From Thereva unica (lineage: Eukaryota; Arthropoda; Insecta; Diptera; Therevidae): a stretch of DNA of 64,000 nucleotides. The stretch's first letter is position 1, and each line of letters opens with the position of its first letter. This document shows positions 31,304-42,765 of the stretch, piece after piece. The notes below the pieces were generated by a model. The model was not told the origin of the DNA, searched no databases, and saw only the letters and a list, made by a program, of their open reading frames with translations. The DNA is taken from contig OX465282.1 of assembly GCA_949987705.1 (NCBI GenBank), forward strand, positions 125,136,310 through 125,200,309, given 5' to 3'. The position numbers and the translations under genes are program-made.

Positions 31304-33109
31304 TAATCAATTGAAGTTTGTTTTTAATTTTTATTTGCTTTATCAAATCTCCAAACCACAATTTACGAGCTATTTAGAAAATAACAGCAGCGTCTAAATG
31401 GGATAACCGGAAAAATTAAATTTCCTGTTGCTCCATTTGTACTCCTAGAAATTCAATGTTTAAAACCTAATAACTTTTTATAAAAAAAAATCAGAGTGTT
31501 ATTCAAGCTCATCTTCCTTAATTTTTGCATTTTTCTCAAAACTCCTAAGAATATATACAAATATTTTTCAAAAAATATTCCGAAAGCATGAGGTTCCTGT
31601 CTAAGATAACTTTCGGAATAAGATATCGAAGACACGCTCCTGATCATATCCGATCATACCGAAAAAGCTAAAACTTGAAAACTTTTCTTTGTAAAATAAA
31701 AGTAAAAAGTTTTAGAAAATGAGCTTTTGGAAGTTTTGGAATTTAGTTTTTGGAATGAAATTTGCAATTTATTGCCATAATATAAATTATTATTGAATGA
31801 ATTTTTCCGGTTCGCCTTTGATTTGTTAAACTAATTTTAATGCAATTAATGCAATAAAATGTGTGAAATTTGGAGTAATAAAATCGAATAAAAATATGTT
31901 AATAAAGTTAATTTTAAAAAATTTCGAAAAATTTGCATTTCAGTTGATGGAATTCATCGTAAATTTGTATTTAGAAAAGAGTAATAACCCAAATTGAAAA
32001 TAATAAAATTTTACTGTAGAAAATGTGTAGTTGATAGTTAGATAAACGTAGGCATTTTGCAGGAATGTGATTTTGTTAAGTTATTTATAAAGGTCATGTG
32101 TAGGCAGATTCCGATAATATGTTCAACAACGGCAGCGTTTTTTGGTCACGTGATTAGCATACGTTACATTTAGCTGCCGAATATTACATTTTTGGTTGCG
32201 ACCAGGTATGGTATTAGTTCCTAGAAATTTAAAAAAAATAATAACAGCATCAGGAGAAAGCAATTTTCCTACAGAACTAATTAAAAGAAGAACAGGGATT
32301 CGTGAACTGGTTACTTAAATTAACATGAAATATATGGGAAGAAGAAAACTTGCAGATCAGTGATATCCAGTACTGCTATTTATCTTTCACGAGAAAGAAG
32401 AAAAATTAATCTGTGATCTGATAACTATAGAGGAATGGATAATGTTGGTAAGTAATGCATACAAAGTAGTGACAAACCTGGAAATTATTAATACTAATAC
32501 ATATCAGTCAATCTAGATCTGGTTGATCAATAGTAGCCAAATGGATACAGAAATGTTTTAAGAATTCACCAGCAATCATTTTTCGTAAACGAAGAAGACG
32601 AATGTTGCAAAATTTGCAACTGCACAGCGCATCAGATACGCAGGTTATGTTTAAAGAATGCAACGTGTCAGAAATCCGTGATCCAAAATCAAACTACATG
32701 TACAAAGAAAGGCCATGATCGAACTTGTTAATCTACAGTAAGTACGAATAGACAAAAAACGGGCAGATGGAAAACCTAGATGAATTAACTCAGTTCACCG
32801 CGATCTGTAGAACAAAGTGATGACATGACATTTTGTACAATAGTTTAATTTACTATAATAAATTCATTGAGATTAAATATGAGGAGTGTCTGTACAAAAA
32901 GAACTATTTGCCTAAAAAAATGATATTTTGTCCGCATCGTTCTTCATATTTAAATTACACGAAGTCTCTAACAAAAACTACTATGTACTACATGTGCACT
33001 CATTTTCACTTCTAAATTGGAGGGACTAGATTTCATCGCTTTTTAAAATTTCTCAACAAAAGGGACTATTAAGTATATTTATTCAACATTGATGCAATTT
33101 GCTTGATCA
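31304..33109. other. A+T-rich stretch, no gene recognised
   Basis: Low-complexity A+T-rich sequence. Short frames only; no splice-bounded segment with coding character was noticed. Confidence 0.5.
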
Positions 33110-33310
33110 AAACGGCCTATATATACCCTGTCTTCACCTGTTGAACGCCGTAAGTTCGAGCAAATTGGTGAACTGAACTTTAAAATAGCCTCAGGTCTCT
33201 TATAATATCCACATATTCAACTGAAGATAAAACAGTCCTGAGTTCGCCCAATTGGACTCGAACTGAAGTTAAACGAAAAAGTTTGCTCAAAAGAGAGTAA
33301 TCAACAGATA
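33110..33310 (+). repeat. Dispersed repeat E, copy 1
   Basis: GAACTGARCTTYAAAATARCCTCA, ACATATTCAACTGARGATAAAAC and GCTCAAAAGAGAGTAATC occur in the same order here and at 62865-63000. Both copies are diverged. The second lies next to a Tc1-like transposase fragment, so this may be part of such an element. Confidence 0.65.
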
Positions 33311-33628
33311 TTAGTAATGGGTTCAGCGTTGTATAATTTTCTGAGATCTGCGAAGTCTTGGCTTTTGCCCACTGGCAAATCTGTCAAACACTCAGATTGG
33401 AGAATATTTAATTATTCAAAAACACTCTATGATAAATGGCTTTAGTGTGTTATTAAGGACTAATTGGCTGAAAATTGGTCCACAGCTTCCTTGTGACTTT
33501 TTAAGAAAACAATTTCGGAATAAAAAAAACAAGGCCGCAGGAGATATCACGTTTTGCTCGAGTTTTCCATGTATCTTGAGAATCGTCCTTCGACAGTTTT
33601 ATTAATTTGTTTTTCATCTGTTCTACAG

Positions 33629-33804
33629 GTCAGCTCAAAGAGCTTTTTCGTGTGCTCGAAGTGCTTTTAATGCAAAAAATTGGAATAAATGGTGGTTTTC
33701 AAACAAGTTTTAAAGTGTTAAATCAAACCTTAAATACATTTCATGAAAGTGGGTTTGTAGAGCAACTCTTTGCGAATAAATTAGGCCTATCAAACAAATT
33801 CTAG
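33629..33804 (+). CDS. Candidate terminal exon or ORF fragment, unidentified
   Basis: An acceptor-like TTTTTCATCTGTTCTACAG ends at 33628. An open frame of about 58 codons follows, ending TAG 33802-33804, in phase 1 (the same phase as the other acceptors here). The translation, GQLKELFRVLEVLLMQKIGI then NGGFQTSFKVLNQTLNTFHE, looks helical and protein-like. I recognise no family and found no upstream exon. It could be a decayed transposon piece. Confidence 0.25.
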
Positions 33805-34904
33805 GACCACTGTGGGCCTTGTTCAACCTTTTTTCGTGTTACAAGTTACAATTATTTTTTCATGAAATTTTTATTGCAGGTAGACACCATCAGACGCCAC
33901 AATTTAAGCCCTGACACAAGGTTCTACTGTGATTACACTCTCTATAATTAAATGTCAAAAAATTGTCATTTTTAGCGGTTTTTGAAATTTTCTGCAAATA
34001 AATGATCCAAAGCTCATATTTTTCTATACTATACCATAGGTACTGTTATGTAGTATTTTTTCGTACCTAAAACGTGAAAAACGTGTTTTCACTACGATTA
34101 TTAACTTTTTACTACCTGTTCGCCTGGACCAATTTTAGCCAAAACACATTCATTGAATTCCTACGATTTTGCTCTTAATTATAGCAAGGTAGATTTATTT
34201 CAACATTTAAATACTTTTCCGCTCTATCTCCTGGACTATAAACATTATTCATAAATTAGACGAAGACCATTGGTGAATTGCATCAAAAGAAAAATTTAAA
34301 ATACACCTCTGGGGAACAAAGATGGGGGATGTTTTTGATGCAAATACTAAATTTTTACTACTGAATTATAAAGTAGTAAAAATTTAGTTCGTCAATTTTT
34401 AATCTGGCCTTCTAATTAAATCTAATTAGAACTTGGAAAAAACTAAACAAAGCTGACCAATAAACAAATATATAGTTTTATACCATTTGCACAAAGCCGG
34501 ATGAAAAGAGAATTTGATGTTTGAGTGCTACTTAGACAAAAAAAGATGTTTCGAATTTGCATATGCGCCATTAAATAAAAAATAAATTAGCAAATTTTAA
34601 AGAGATTAATAACCGTAGACCAAAAGTGGATCATACGTGCGTTAAAAGCTTTATCAAAGAAGATGCAAAATTTCGAAAACGAAAGTCAATATTCACATCG
34701 GAATGAATTCGGTGCCAAAGAATCGAGGTGTAACCCGCAAAACTATCTATTCCGAATTAAATTGTATTCTTTGATTAATAGAAAGGAAAAGAGTTGTTTA
34801 ATTAAAGGTCTCGATAAAAATTGTGAAAGCTGTCCATAGGGATATCTCTGTTGTGACGCTGATTATTCGTTGTCGATGTCACCCCAGATATGTTTCGGGA
34901 GTCT
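33805..34904. other. No gene recognised
   Basis: A+T-rich sequence. The stretch 34600-34770 has a weakly Tc1-like reading in several frames and may be the start of the split transposase copy described below. Confidence 0.4.
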
Positions 34905-35130
34905 GCCGGTCCTAGAATTGGCATCAGTTAGTGCCGCTAGAACGTGGTCTTTCACTGCGATCTTCATGTGTCTGGAAGGGGTAGGTGGGGAGCGTAGCTA
35001 GCTTAATCTGGCGATGGAACCTCCTTTTGATCTCTTGGATGTTGTAGGAGCTCGGAAATACTAACTGCCAGAGATTATTCCACAGTCCCAAATTAGGGAG
35101 TTGCATTCGACCAACCGAAGAGACCGAACG
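34905..35130 (-). pseudogene. CR1/Jockey-like LINE C-terminal fragment
   Basis: The minus-strand frame reads LGLWNNLWQLVFPSSYNIQE and IKRRFHRQI, matching the RLWNNLSQSVFPNSYNIQEF region at the C-terminus of the 25566 ORF. Confidence 0.8.
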
Positions 35131-35149
35131 TGGGATTTATACATACAGT

Positions 35150-35405
35150 CCGCAAAATTGATATAAAGACACCTTTGTGGCGTACTTTGGCAACATGCTG
35201 CTCTGATATTTGTTGTTGGAGCCCGAAGTGGCGTACCATATTTTGAAGCTGATGGCGTCTACTTTATATTTACTCCTTCAACTTTGTTTGGCAGAGCGTA
35301 CTCATTTGAACCATTACCGTTCAATTTTGAAGCACTTTTACTGCTGGAAGAGGGATAGGATGATTTCCAAGATTAGCTCAGAGTCCAACTTAATTTTTCA
35401 ACAAG

Positions 35406-35410
<5 letters not shown>
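35150..35410 (+). pseudogene. Tc1-like transposase, part 1 of a split gene
   Basis: The last codons read LIFQQDN, the start of the central DDE segment of Tc1-like transposases. The copy is cut at 35410 and resumes at 39381, where the same 14 bases TTCAACAAGACAAT are repeated. The upstream part is frameshifted. Tc1 transposases cut and paste elements at TA sites; this copy is dead. Confidence 0.7.

Positions 35411-35472
<62 letters not shown>
35411..35472. repeat. (TA)n microsatellite, left segment
   Basis: About 60 bp of uninterrupted TA. It is interpreted as the outer part of the (TA)n tail of the minus-strand LINE at 37548-39380, separated from the rest by the long-inverted-repeat element. 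Confidence 0.85.
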
Positions 35473-35474
<2 letters not shown>

Positions 35475-37504
35475 GTCATTCCAGCCATAATCGGCCGGAA
35501 AATGCAAGACCGCCCGGAAAATTAGTGAAAACATTTTTTTTATGTTTCTCGCGATAAAAAAACATGAAAAACGTGTTTACCTTTTTTTTGCAACATCTAT
35601 TGTTTAATTAATTGAATAATTAAGTTTTTCGAGAAAATAGGCACTATTTATAAACAATTGAACAAAACAGTGGGTATTTATCATAGAAAAAATGTGTAAA
35701 ATAGCGGTTTTGTAGCCTGATATTTACTCTTTCAGAAAATTGTCATACTATAATGTTTGACCTTGAACTTTGCTCAATGACAGCAAAAACAACAAAAAAA
35801 TCGGAAAATTTTCAAACATTAATTTCTCAAATACACCATCTCAGATTTGGCTGAAATTTTAACACAATCTTCTCGAATGTCTAAACAATCGCCAAAAAAA
35901 ATTTTTCCCATGTTTATTGAGAATATTGCAACATAATGAACAATTAAATTTTTTGGTTTAAATGTTATTTGTAGTATATACATATATATTACATGTTGGT
36001 GTATATGTGCACATATTTGTATGTGTGTTTGTATTTTTTTGTGTGTGTGGGTATGTATGTGTGTCTGTGTGTGTATGTGTGTATGCATGTGTGGGTAATT
36101 TCCTGTAAAACCGAATGAAATGACCGGATAAAATTAAAAAAACAGTTTGTGGTAAAAAATGTAGCAATGCGCCATCTGAGACGGTTCTTCGGAATTAAAA
36201 AGCGGGCCTTATGACTTACTGACTCAACAACTTTCTTTCTGCACTCTACGCAGTTTGTAATTTGTTATTCTGCTGATACAATATGGAATCTCAGGATCAT
36301 ACCACATTGGCTTGTTCTTTGAAAGACCTTGCTATTCAATGTAATGAAAATTTAAGAACAAAAGTCTTATCTGCAAGGGAAAAACTTTTACTGTTTCGCA
36401 GAACAAAAAAAAACGTAGAATCGTTGTGTGTGAACCATGAAAAAAAATTTCTGGTTTTTACGATCTAAATCAAAAAGAATGTTGTGATCCATTCAACAAA
36501 CATACAGTACCAATTCGAACATCACTGTGGACTATTACTCTGGAATATGAAAATGATTATTTCTATTTGGTTGATACAATTTTTGAAGGAAACAAGCTTT
36601 GTCCACAATGTCGGAAGCACATTAAAACGAAGAACAAATCAAACGACAACCAAGATGACAGTGAAAGAAACGAACCTGCCCCAGAAGACGATGCAAACGT
36701 GGAGCTGTTTGCCAGACACGCGTCGGGTTTATCATTGCACGAATCATCTAGTTCGAGTTTGAGTGACAGCGAAAGTCAAGGCCAGTACTGGTAGAGCATC
36801 TTCAGAGCAGTTCCAGTCCATTTTTTACCACAAACTTTTTTTTTAATTTTATCCGGTCATTTCATTCGGTTTTACAGGAAATTACCCACACATGCATACA
36901 CACATACACACACAGACACACATACATACCCACACACACAAAAAAATACAAACACACATACAAATATGTGCACATATACACCAACATGTAATATATATGT
37001 ATATACTACAAATAACATTTAAACCAAAAAATTTAATTGTTCATTATGTTGCAATATTCTCAATAAACATGGGAAAAATTTTTTTGGCGATTGTTTAGAC
37101 ATTCGAGAAGATTGTGTTAAAATTTCAGCCAAATCTGAGATGGTGTATTTGAGAAATTAATGTTTGAAAATTTTCCGATTTTTTTGTTGTTTTTGCTGTC
37201 ATTGAGCAAAGTTCAAGGTCAAACATTATAGTATGACAATTTTCTGAAAGAGTAAATATCAGGCTACAAAACCGCTATTTTACACATTTTTTCTATGATA
37301 AATACCCACTGTTTTGTTCAATTGTTTATAAATAGTGCCTATTTTCTCGAAAAACTTAATTATTCAATTAATTAAAGAATAGATGTTGCAAAAAAAAAGT
37401 AAACACGTTTTTCATGTTTTTTTATCGCGAGAAACATAAAAAAAATGTTTTCACTAATTTTCCGGGCGGTCTTGCATTTTCCGGCCGATTATGGCTGGAA
37501 TGAC

Positions 37505-37508
<4 letters not shown>
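35471..37508. mobile_element. Element with about 690-bp terminal inverted repeats inserted in (TA)n
   Basis: GGGTCATTCCAGCCATAATC at the left is inverted at the right end (...GGCTGGAATGACCC). The arms run 35471-36161 and 36819-37508, about 690 bp each, and differ only by scattered changes. Both contain a (GT/CA)n tract and TGTAAAACCGAATGAAATGACC. The unique core (36162-36818) holds a small ORF. The outer ends abut TA repeats on both sides, so the TSD is probably TA or a multiple of it. No transposase is recognised; superfamily unknown. Confidence 0.9.
36283..36794 (+). CDS. Cys/His-rich protein inside the long-inverted-repeat element (one frameshift)
   Basis: ATG 36283 opens MESQDHTTLACSLKDLAI and runs to CVNHEKKFLVF. 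The reading then moves to another frame within the run GAAAAAAAATTTCTGGTTTTTACG and continues FYDLNQKECCDPFNKHTVPI, then EGNKLCPQCRKHIKTKNKSN and an acidic/Ser-rich tail (HESSSSSLSDSESQGQYW) to TAG 36792-36794. Total is about 170 residues. The Cys/His spacing (C-x2-H, CC-x4-H, C-x2-C) suggests zinc binding and perhaps DNA binding. The frameshift lies in homopolymers and could be a sequencing error or real. The frame is otherwise open, which suggests recent selection or youth. Function unknown; no transposase motif is seen. Confidence 0.6.

Positions 37509-37547
<39 letters not shown>
37507..37547. repeat. (TA)n microsatellite, right segment
   Basis: About 40 bp of TA between the right arm of the long-inverted-repeat element and the 3' UTR of the minus-strand LINE. 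It is the inner part of the LINE tail. Confidence 0.85.
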
Positions 37548-37549
<2 letters not shown>

Positions 37550-39380
37550 TTTTCGAGGGATACCGAATCAGACCACTATTTGCGGGTCCCTTTTCGTCCC
37601 TCTGCCTAGAGTCATCTTATTGGGGTTGCAGTGGGTTGTCCCATTGCTCCCTTGCTTCGACTCCCCTAGTTATCGCAAGCAGCTGATTGAAGGGAGTCTG
37701 CCTCATGTCCTCCATCCAATGGAGTCCAGTTATGGCAGCCCTTTTTCTCGCCACCGCCGGACAGTGACACACTATGTGTGTGGCCGTCTCAGGTTCCTCC
37801 AGGCACATCCGACAGGTGTCATCCTCCAGAATTCCCATTCTTTTTAGGTGATACCTGAAACGTCCGTGTCCTGTAATCAGTGCCACCAACCATCTGAGGG
37901 TTCTCCTTTGCATATGCAGGATCTTTCTTCTGGCTGCGGTAATCGGCAACGTAAGCACCATCTTAGCCTGCCTACACGTGGTCATAGCGTCCCACCGTCT
38001 CCGGTGTTCCTCAGCGACCCATTTCTCGATGCAGTTCCTTACCAACCCGCTGCCAATGGCAGAGTATGGCTCCGGTCCCCAGAATTCCGAGGTTGACCCC
38101 TGTTTTGCCAGGTTGTCAGCCTTTTCGTTCCCATCGATGCCTGTATGTCCTCTAACCCAAGCTAGCGTCACGTTGTTTTGTTTCGCACACCTGTTCAGTT
38201 TTTGGACACATTCCAACGCCAGAGACGCATTAATCTCTGTCTGATTCATGCGCTTAATCACAGCCTGATTGTCCAGTGCTATAAGGATACTTCTTCCCTG
38301 CACCTGACCATCATTTATGTGATCCAGCGCGTGCAGCAGAGCAAGCATTTCCGCCTGGTAGACTGAGGTGTAATTCCCCAAAGCCAGAGAGCAGGTCAGA
38401 TTTAAGTCCTCTGAGAAGACTCCCGCACCTGCTCTGCCGTCAATCATGGATCTGTCCGTGAAGATATATATGTCTTCCGGCCTTCCTTCCGGGAGCGTTC
38501 CGTTCCCTATGAGGGTTTTATGATACCTTTCGGTCACCCTCATTTTTGTGATCCCTTCCATGGGCATCATGAGCTCCCTAGTCCCTTTGATGCGATCCAG
38601 AATCTTCATGTGCCCATATAAGGCTCCTGACGCCTGCCATGCGGCATCCCGTCTCATCCGAATCGCTGAGGCTGCCGCAGTCTTCATTACCTGGAGATCT
38701 AACGGCAGCAGACCTAACAGCGCCTCCAATGCCGCGGTGGGTGTGGTGCGGAAAGCACCGCTCACACCTACGCTGGCCATTCTTTGCACCTTGTCCAAAT
38801 GCCTCTTGACGGTTTTCTGTGTGACTTTAGTCCACCAGACCACCGAGGCATAAGTTATGATGGGTCTCACCATCATGGTATAAGTCTAGTATGCTAACCT
38901 TGGTGAGATACCCCACCTTAGTCCACATACTCTTCTGCACTGGTGAAGCACCCTTGTCGCCTTCTTAATCTTCTCTTCAACGTGGTATTTCCAGGTTAGT
39001 CGCGAGTCCAAGTATACACCCAGATACTTGACCATCCCAGACACCTTGATCCTCGATCCAAAAAGCATGAGGGGCTGAAAATCCAGATCTTTAATCTTCC
39101 TAGTGAAGATTATCGCGTCTGTCTTATTGGCATTTATGGTGAGGCCCTGTTCCGTACACCACTGCTCAACCACTTGGAGTGCATTCCTCATGATATCTGC
39201 CGTAGTGCTCATAAACTTGCCACGTGCCACAATCGCTACATCATCTGCATACCCAACGGCATGCACGCCCATTACCTCTAGCCGCCTGAGCAGAGTGTCC
39301 ACAGTGATGTTCCACAGGAGGGGCGATAGAACCCCGCCCTGTGGGCATCCCTTGCTGACCCTCCCTCGAAGCCGCGAGTC
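37548..39380 (-). mobile_element. 5'-truncated RNase H LINE (I/R1-like) with (TA)n tail and 14-bp TSD
   Basis: TTCAACAAGACAAT is duplicated at 35397-35410 and 39381-39394, bracketing this LINE, its (TA)n tail and the long-inverted-repeat element nested in that tail. The LINE starts abruptly inside RT at 39380 and has a short 3' UTR (37548-37616). It is inserted in a Tc1-like transposase gene. Confidence 0.92.
37617..39380 (-). pseudogene. LINE RT and RNase H coding region
   Basis: The first frame (39380-38886) starts SRLRGRVSKGCPQGGVLSPL and has VGYADDVAIVARG (catalytic pair intact), TINANKTDAIIFTRK and VKYLGVYLDSRLTW. A break at about 38880 shifts to the second frame (38876-37617): PIITYASVVWW, then RNase H with IFTDRSMIDG, YQAEMLALLHAL, ALDNQAVIKRM and WVRGHTGIDGNEKADNLAKQ (D, E, D, D in place). 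It ends with the Cys/His motif CRMCLEEPETATHIVCHC. There is one frameshift; otherwise well preserved and young. Confidence 0.93.
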
Positions 39381-39600
39381 TTCAACAAGACAATGTTGCT
39401 GTTCATCGGACAAGGAACGTTGTAGAATGGTTACGGAACACTATTTCTTGGCCAGCCCAAAGCAGAGACCTGAACTCAATTGAAAATCTTTGGGGAGTTC
39501 TAATCCGAAGGGTTTTCGTCAACGGCAGACAATTCTCAACCCTTTATTTAGCAACTAAAAGAAGGGCTGCCGGTTGCATGCGATAGAATTGATATTCAAA
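39381..39600 (+). pseudogene. Tc1-like transposase, part 2 of a split gene
   Basis: The frame reads FQQDNVAVHRTRNVVEWLR, then TISWPAQSRDLNSIENLWGV, the classic Tc1 D..(34)..D/E region (WPAQSPDLNPIENLW in the family). It ends RRAAGCMR-stop. It continues the gene interrupted at 35410. Confidence 0.9.
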
Positions 39601-39959
39601 TTTTATAAAATTGATTGAATACAATGCAAAATCGCTTAAATCTACATAAATCCTTTATAAAATAATCCTCCCCTTCAGTCGCATTTCTACCATTAACTGC
39701 AGAGCTTTTATCCTATTCTTAAGAGACCTATTTATTGGCTTTATCCATGCTTTCGACTTGTATAGCAATGCGAAGCAAGTAAGTTATCAAACTACCGTCG
39801 TACTTTTGACAAATAATAGTTCATGGCAGAGTTCAATGCTTATCTCAAAAGTGGCATTTCCATGCTTCAAGAAGTCAAAATTAATGGAAGTCAGATAGCT
39901 CAACGAAATGGGCAAGTTTCGTGAGTAGGCAGGCGAAACATCTTATTTAATCAGCGGAA
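39601..39959. other. No gene recognised
   Basis: A+T-rich sequence following the transposase fragment. It should contain the 3' inverted repeat of the Tc1-like element, but I could not pair it with a left end. Confidence 0.45.
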
Positions 39960-40815
39960 ATTTTTTGTAGGTGATCAAACTTAGGTGTGGTCTCTAAGGG
40001 GATCAGTCGGCCATTAGTTCAACTTCACCCACTGTCACGGATGGAGAGGTTTTGCACTTTTTATTGGAAATAAGACAGTACTTGGTTTTGGTGGTGGTCG
40101 ACACGATTCTTGCCTTTCCAATATACATACAATGAGATCAATGTCTTTATTAATAGAGTTGGGCATTAGCTCGCGATCGTCAAGATAGGATTTAACTTGT
40201 GCTTGTCTTGCATTTTCGAAGCCGTAGTAAAAATGAAGCTGAGAAGTAGGTTGGAGGGGATTGGAAGTAGGCCATTTAGATAGATAAGAAATAGAGCAGG
40301 TGATAAAATTGATCCCTGGGAGACCCCCGTACAGATCGAGTAGGGTTGGGATTTGACCTCATTCAATACTACTTAGATGGAACGTTCGGAAAGAAAATTA
40401 TCAATTTATATTTATCTAGTTCTGTAGGATAGAGTCGACACATATAGCTTTGAGTTTAGCTAACAGGGTTGACTGCTATTTCAATGAAAACTTTGGAGAT
40501 ATCTAGAGCCCAGCCAGGTTGCAAAACTCACAAAATCCATGCAGACTCCGGTTGTGGTGCTCTGTAAGGCAAAATAACGGATCGCCAGTGAATAAGCGTT
40601 GTGTTCGAGGGGCGGGAATAGTGGATCAGTGTCGGGTAGAAAAGAATTTGAGGCTAACAGAGATGCTAATAAATCGGCATTGTATTTGCTGTCTGTTATC
40701 AGTTTGTCATTGTAGATGTAGTGAAATTCTTCTTGATGGAACTTTCCAACTACTAGAAGTTTTTGCCACCAGTTTTTGTTTAGTGAGACCGTCGACATAG
40801 TCCAGAGCTTCACAG
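39960..40815 (-). pseudogene. CR1/Jockey-like LINE RT fragment
   Basis: The minus strand reads GVSQGSILSPALFLIYLNGL (40300-40360; PQG altered to SQG), and KLITDSKYNADLLASLLASN with FLPDTDPLFPPLE (40600-40720), collinear with the 25566 ORF. There are many stops and small deletions. Confidence 0.85.
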
Positions 40816-41206
40816 GGACACGAAAGCCTCACCCCACGGCTACATAGGTGTAGGTACCAGAGTGTGGTGCCGTCTTCTTTGATCCGTTAGCCGGCGGTCC
40901 GGGCGGGACATTCTCGCAACGGATGCGCTGCTGTCGGTGCCGTTTTAAAAAATCCTGCCTAGTTTCTTCGGTTTCCCGATTCTGGTCAATTCGGCAGGTC
41001 GATCACCCTCCTCCTTTCACACCCTGGACTTGGGACCAGACGACGGCGGAGTTGCAAGGTCCGCTTAACAGGGTAAAACATTTGTGGAAAGTGGGTGGGG
41101 AGCGCACTTAGCTTAGTCAGGCCTCTGAAAGCTCACCTGTTTGGTGAGAAAGGGACACGCGAGCCTTACCTCACCACTAGGTGTAGGTATCAGAGCAGGG
41201 TGCCAT
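40812..41206. repeat. Direct repeat of about 60 bp flanking repeat D
   Basis: GGGACACGAAAGCCTCACC...TAGGTGTAGGTACCAGAG at 40812-40875 recurs at 41148-41206 (GGGACACGCGAGCCTTACC...TAGGTGTAGGTATCAGAG). Repeat D lies between. It is a possible unit of a longer dispersed repeat. Confidence 0.6.
40872..41060 (+). repeat. Dispersed repeat D, copy 3 (short form)
   Basis: TTCTTTGATCCGTTAGCCGG, ATGCGCTGCTGTCGGTGCCG, then TTTCCCGATTCTGGTCAATT and CCTCCTCCTTTCACACCCTG, as in the copy at 18093. Confidence 0.75.
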
Positions 41207-42757
41207 ACTCTATCAAAAGCCCACCAAGTCGAACACAATGGATCTTTCTTTCAAAAGCTGAATCTAGTTTTGTTTCGTGCTTCAAAAGTCATTGCCCTGT
41301 TTTCATCAGGTTCATCGTCCCCATTAGCCATATGTGTAAGCTCTCCCGACATAGATGTAGGGGTTGGTTATTGCTATCTTATTACCATTTACTAATTTAA
41401 AGTAGTTAATTTCTGCATAACATCTTTAAATTATATCAAAATCGCAAATTTCTTTCTAATTCTTCTCATGCAGCTGGAAACAAACAAACCAAAATGTAAA
41501 CCGGAACCCGTGTATAAATAATTTTCTGTACTAATTATCATTTTTCGGCAATAAAATAATATGCAAAATTTAATTAGCAAACATAGTAAAATTTTTTGAA
41601 AGTTTTAGCAAAAAACAAAATTCCCAAACACCAAAATCACATATGAATATGTGTTGTGTGCCTGCCACAAAATATTTATCTTTCGCGAATTTTGTTGTTT
41701 TCTGTTTTTGTTATTCTATAAAAATTTTGAGCTAAAAATCATGTTTTTTTTTATTTTGGAAGATCTGAGATGAAAATTTTGGAATTTAGTCGAGATTAAA
41801 CAGAAGATGATGATAGCGAAAGTTTGACCGCGAAATTTCTTCTATTCGAACACATTAATATTTATCGATTTGACAGTGTACCACCATTTGGTCGACGGTC
41901 TATAGATGGACAATAGAAATTCCTCGTATCTAGATAGAGCTCAGATGTGGGATTATGCGATATGGCCAGAAGGCACACCAGGGAGAGAAACTAGAAAATG
42001 TTTAATATGGTGCTATTATTAACTGAATTTTAGAAGAAAAAAAAAATCTATAAAAATTAGGAAAACAAAAATGACATGGTCGGTGTGAAGAGATTTTGTT
42101 TTTGAAGAAATTTTTTGAATATATTTTTTTTAATGGGTTTTTAGTGGTGTTGTGTGGTGTGGTGGTAGCAATTATTGAATGGAAATGCTATTGGCAAACA
42201 GAATGAGATGAGATTTTGTGGTAGATTATATGTTGCTAATTTCAAGATGCAATTAGTAGAAAATAATTTAAAATGCAAGTGCATCTTACCCAGCATTCGA
42301 TGCAGAAGAAAGCGACCATACACCGCAAATTTTCTTGGGTACATTTCAAATATAGAAATCTACGGGGACTACGTATCTCAATAATCCACAGAAGCTAGTA
42401 GAGACATAAAAACACAATGAAATTATCTAAGACCTCCATGTCCAGCAGGTGAACCACAGCCAGACAATATTACTTGCGTTGTCCCCGTCTTGAAATGTTT
42501 TCTTAAGAGCATAGAAAGCACCGATTCGAACCTCAAACCTCGGTCATACCGTCTCGATATCGAACATGTCGCGGAGAAATTTTTCATTCATTCATTCTGA
42601 TTAAATTCCAACTCTTTCTCTGGCAGTCGCGGATTCGTTTTATACACCGAAAAATCTCGTCGCGGACACACAGTTCTCTTCTCGGTTGTTTACCTGCTGT
42701 CTGCGGCGCGGCCAGGTGAGCAAGCTTTGATGGAGACAACATCGACCATCTGCCAAC
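41207..42757. other. No gene recognised upstream of the secreted-protein gene
   Basis: A+T-rich with a C+G-richer stretch from 42590 to 42840 that may include promoter elements of the gene starting at 43081. No repeat ends were noticed. Confidence 0.45.
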
Positions 42758-42765
42758 TATAAAAA
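42758..42765 (+). promoter_or_regulatory. Candidate TATA box of the secreted-protein gene
   Basis: TATAAAAA lies 316 bp before the ATG at 43081 in a locally G+C-richer region. Initiation would fall near 42788. No clear initiator was identified, and other A+T words are abundant, so this is only a candidate. Confidence 0.3.

Noticed and set aside
35819..36167. His/Thr-rich open frames (THTHTHK repeats), also mirrored at 36892-37098
   Set aside because: They are translations of the (CA)n tracts in the inverted-repeat arms; no protein character.
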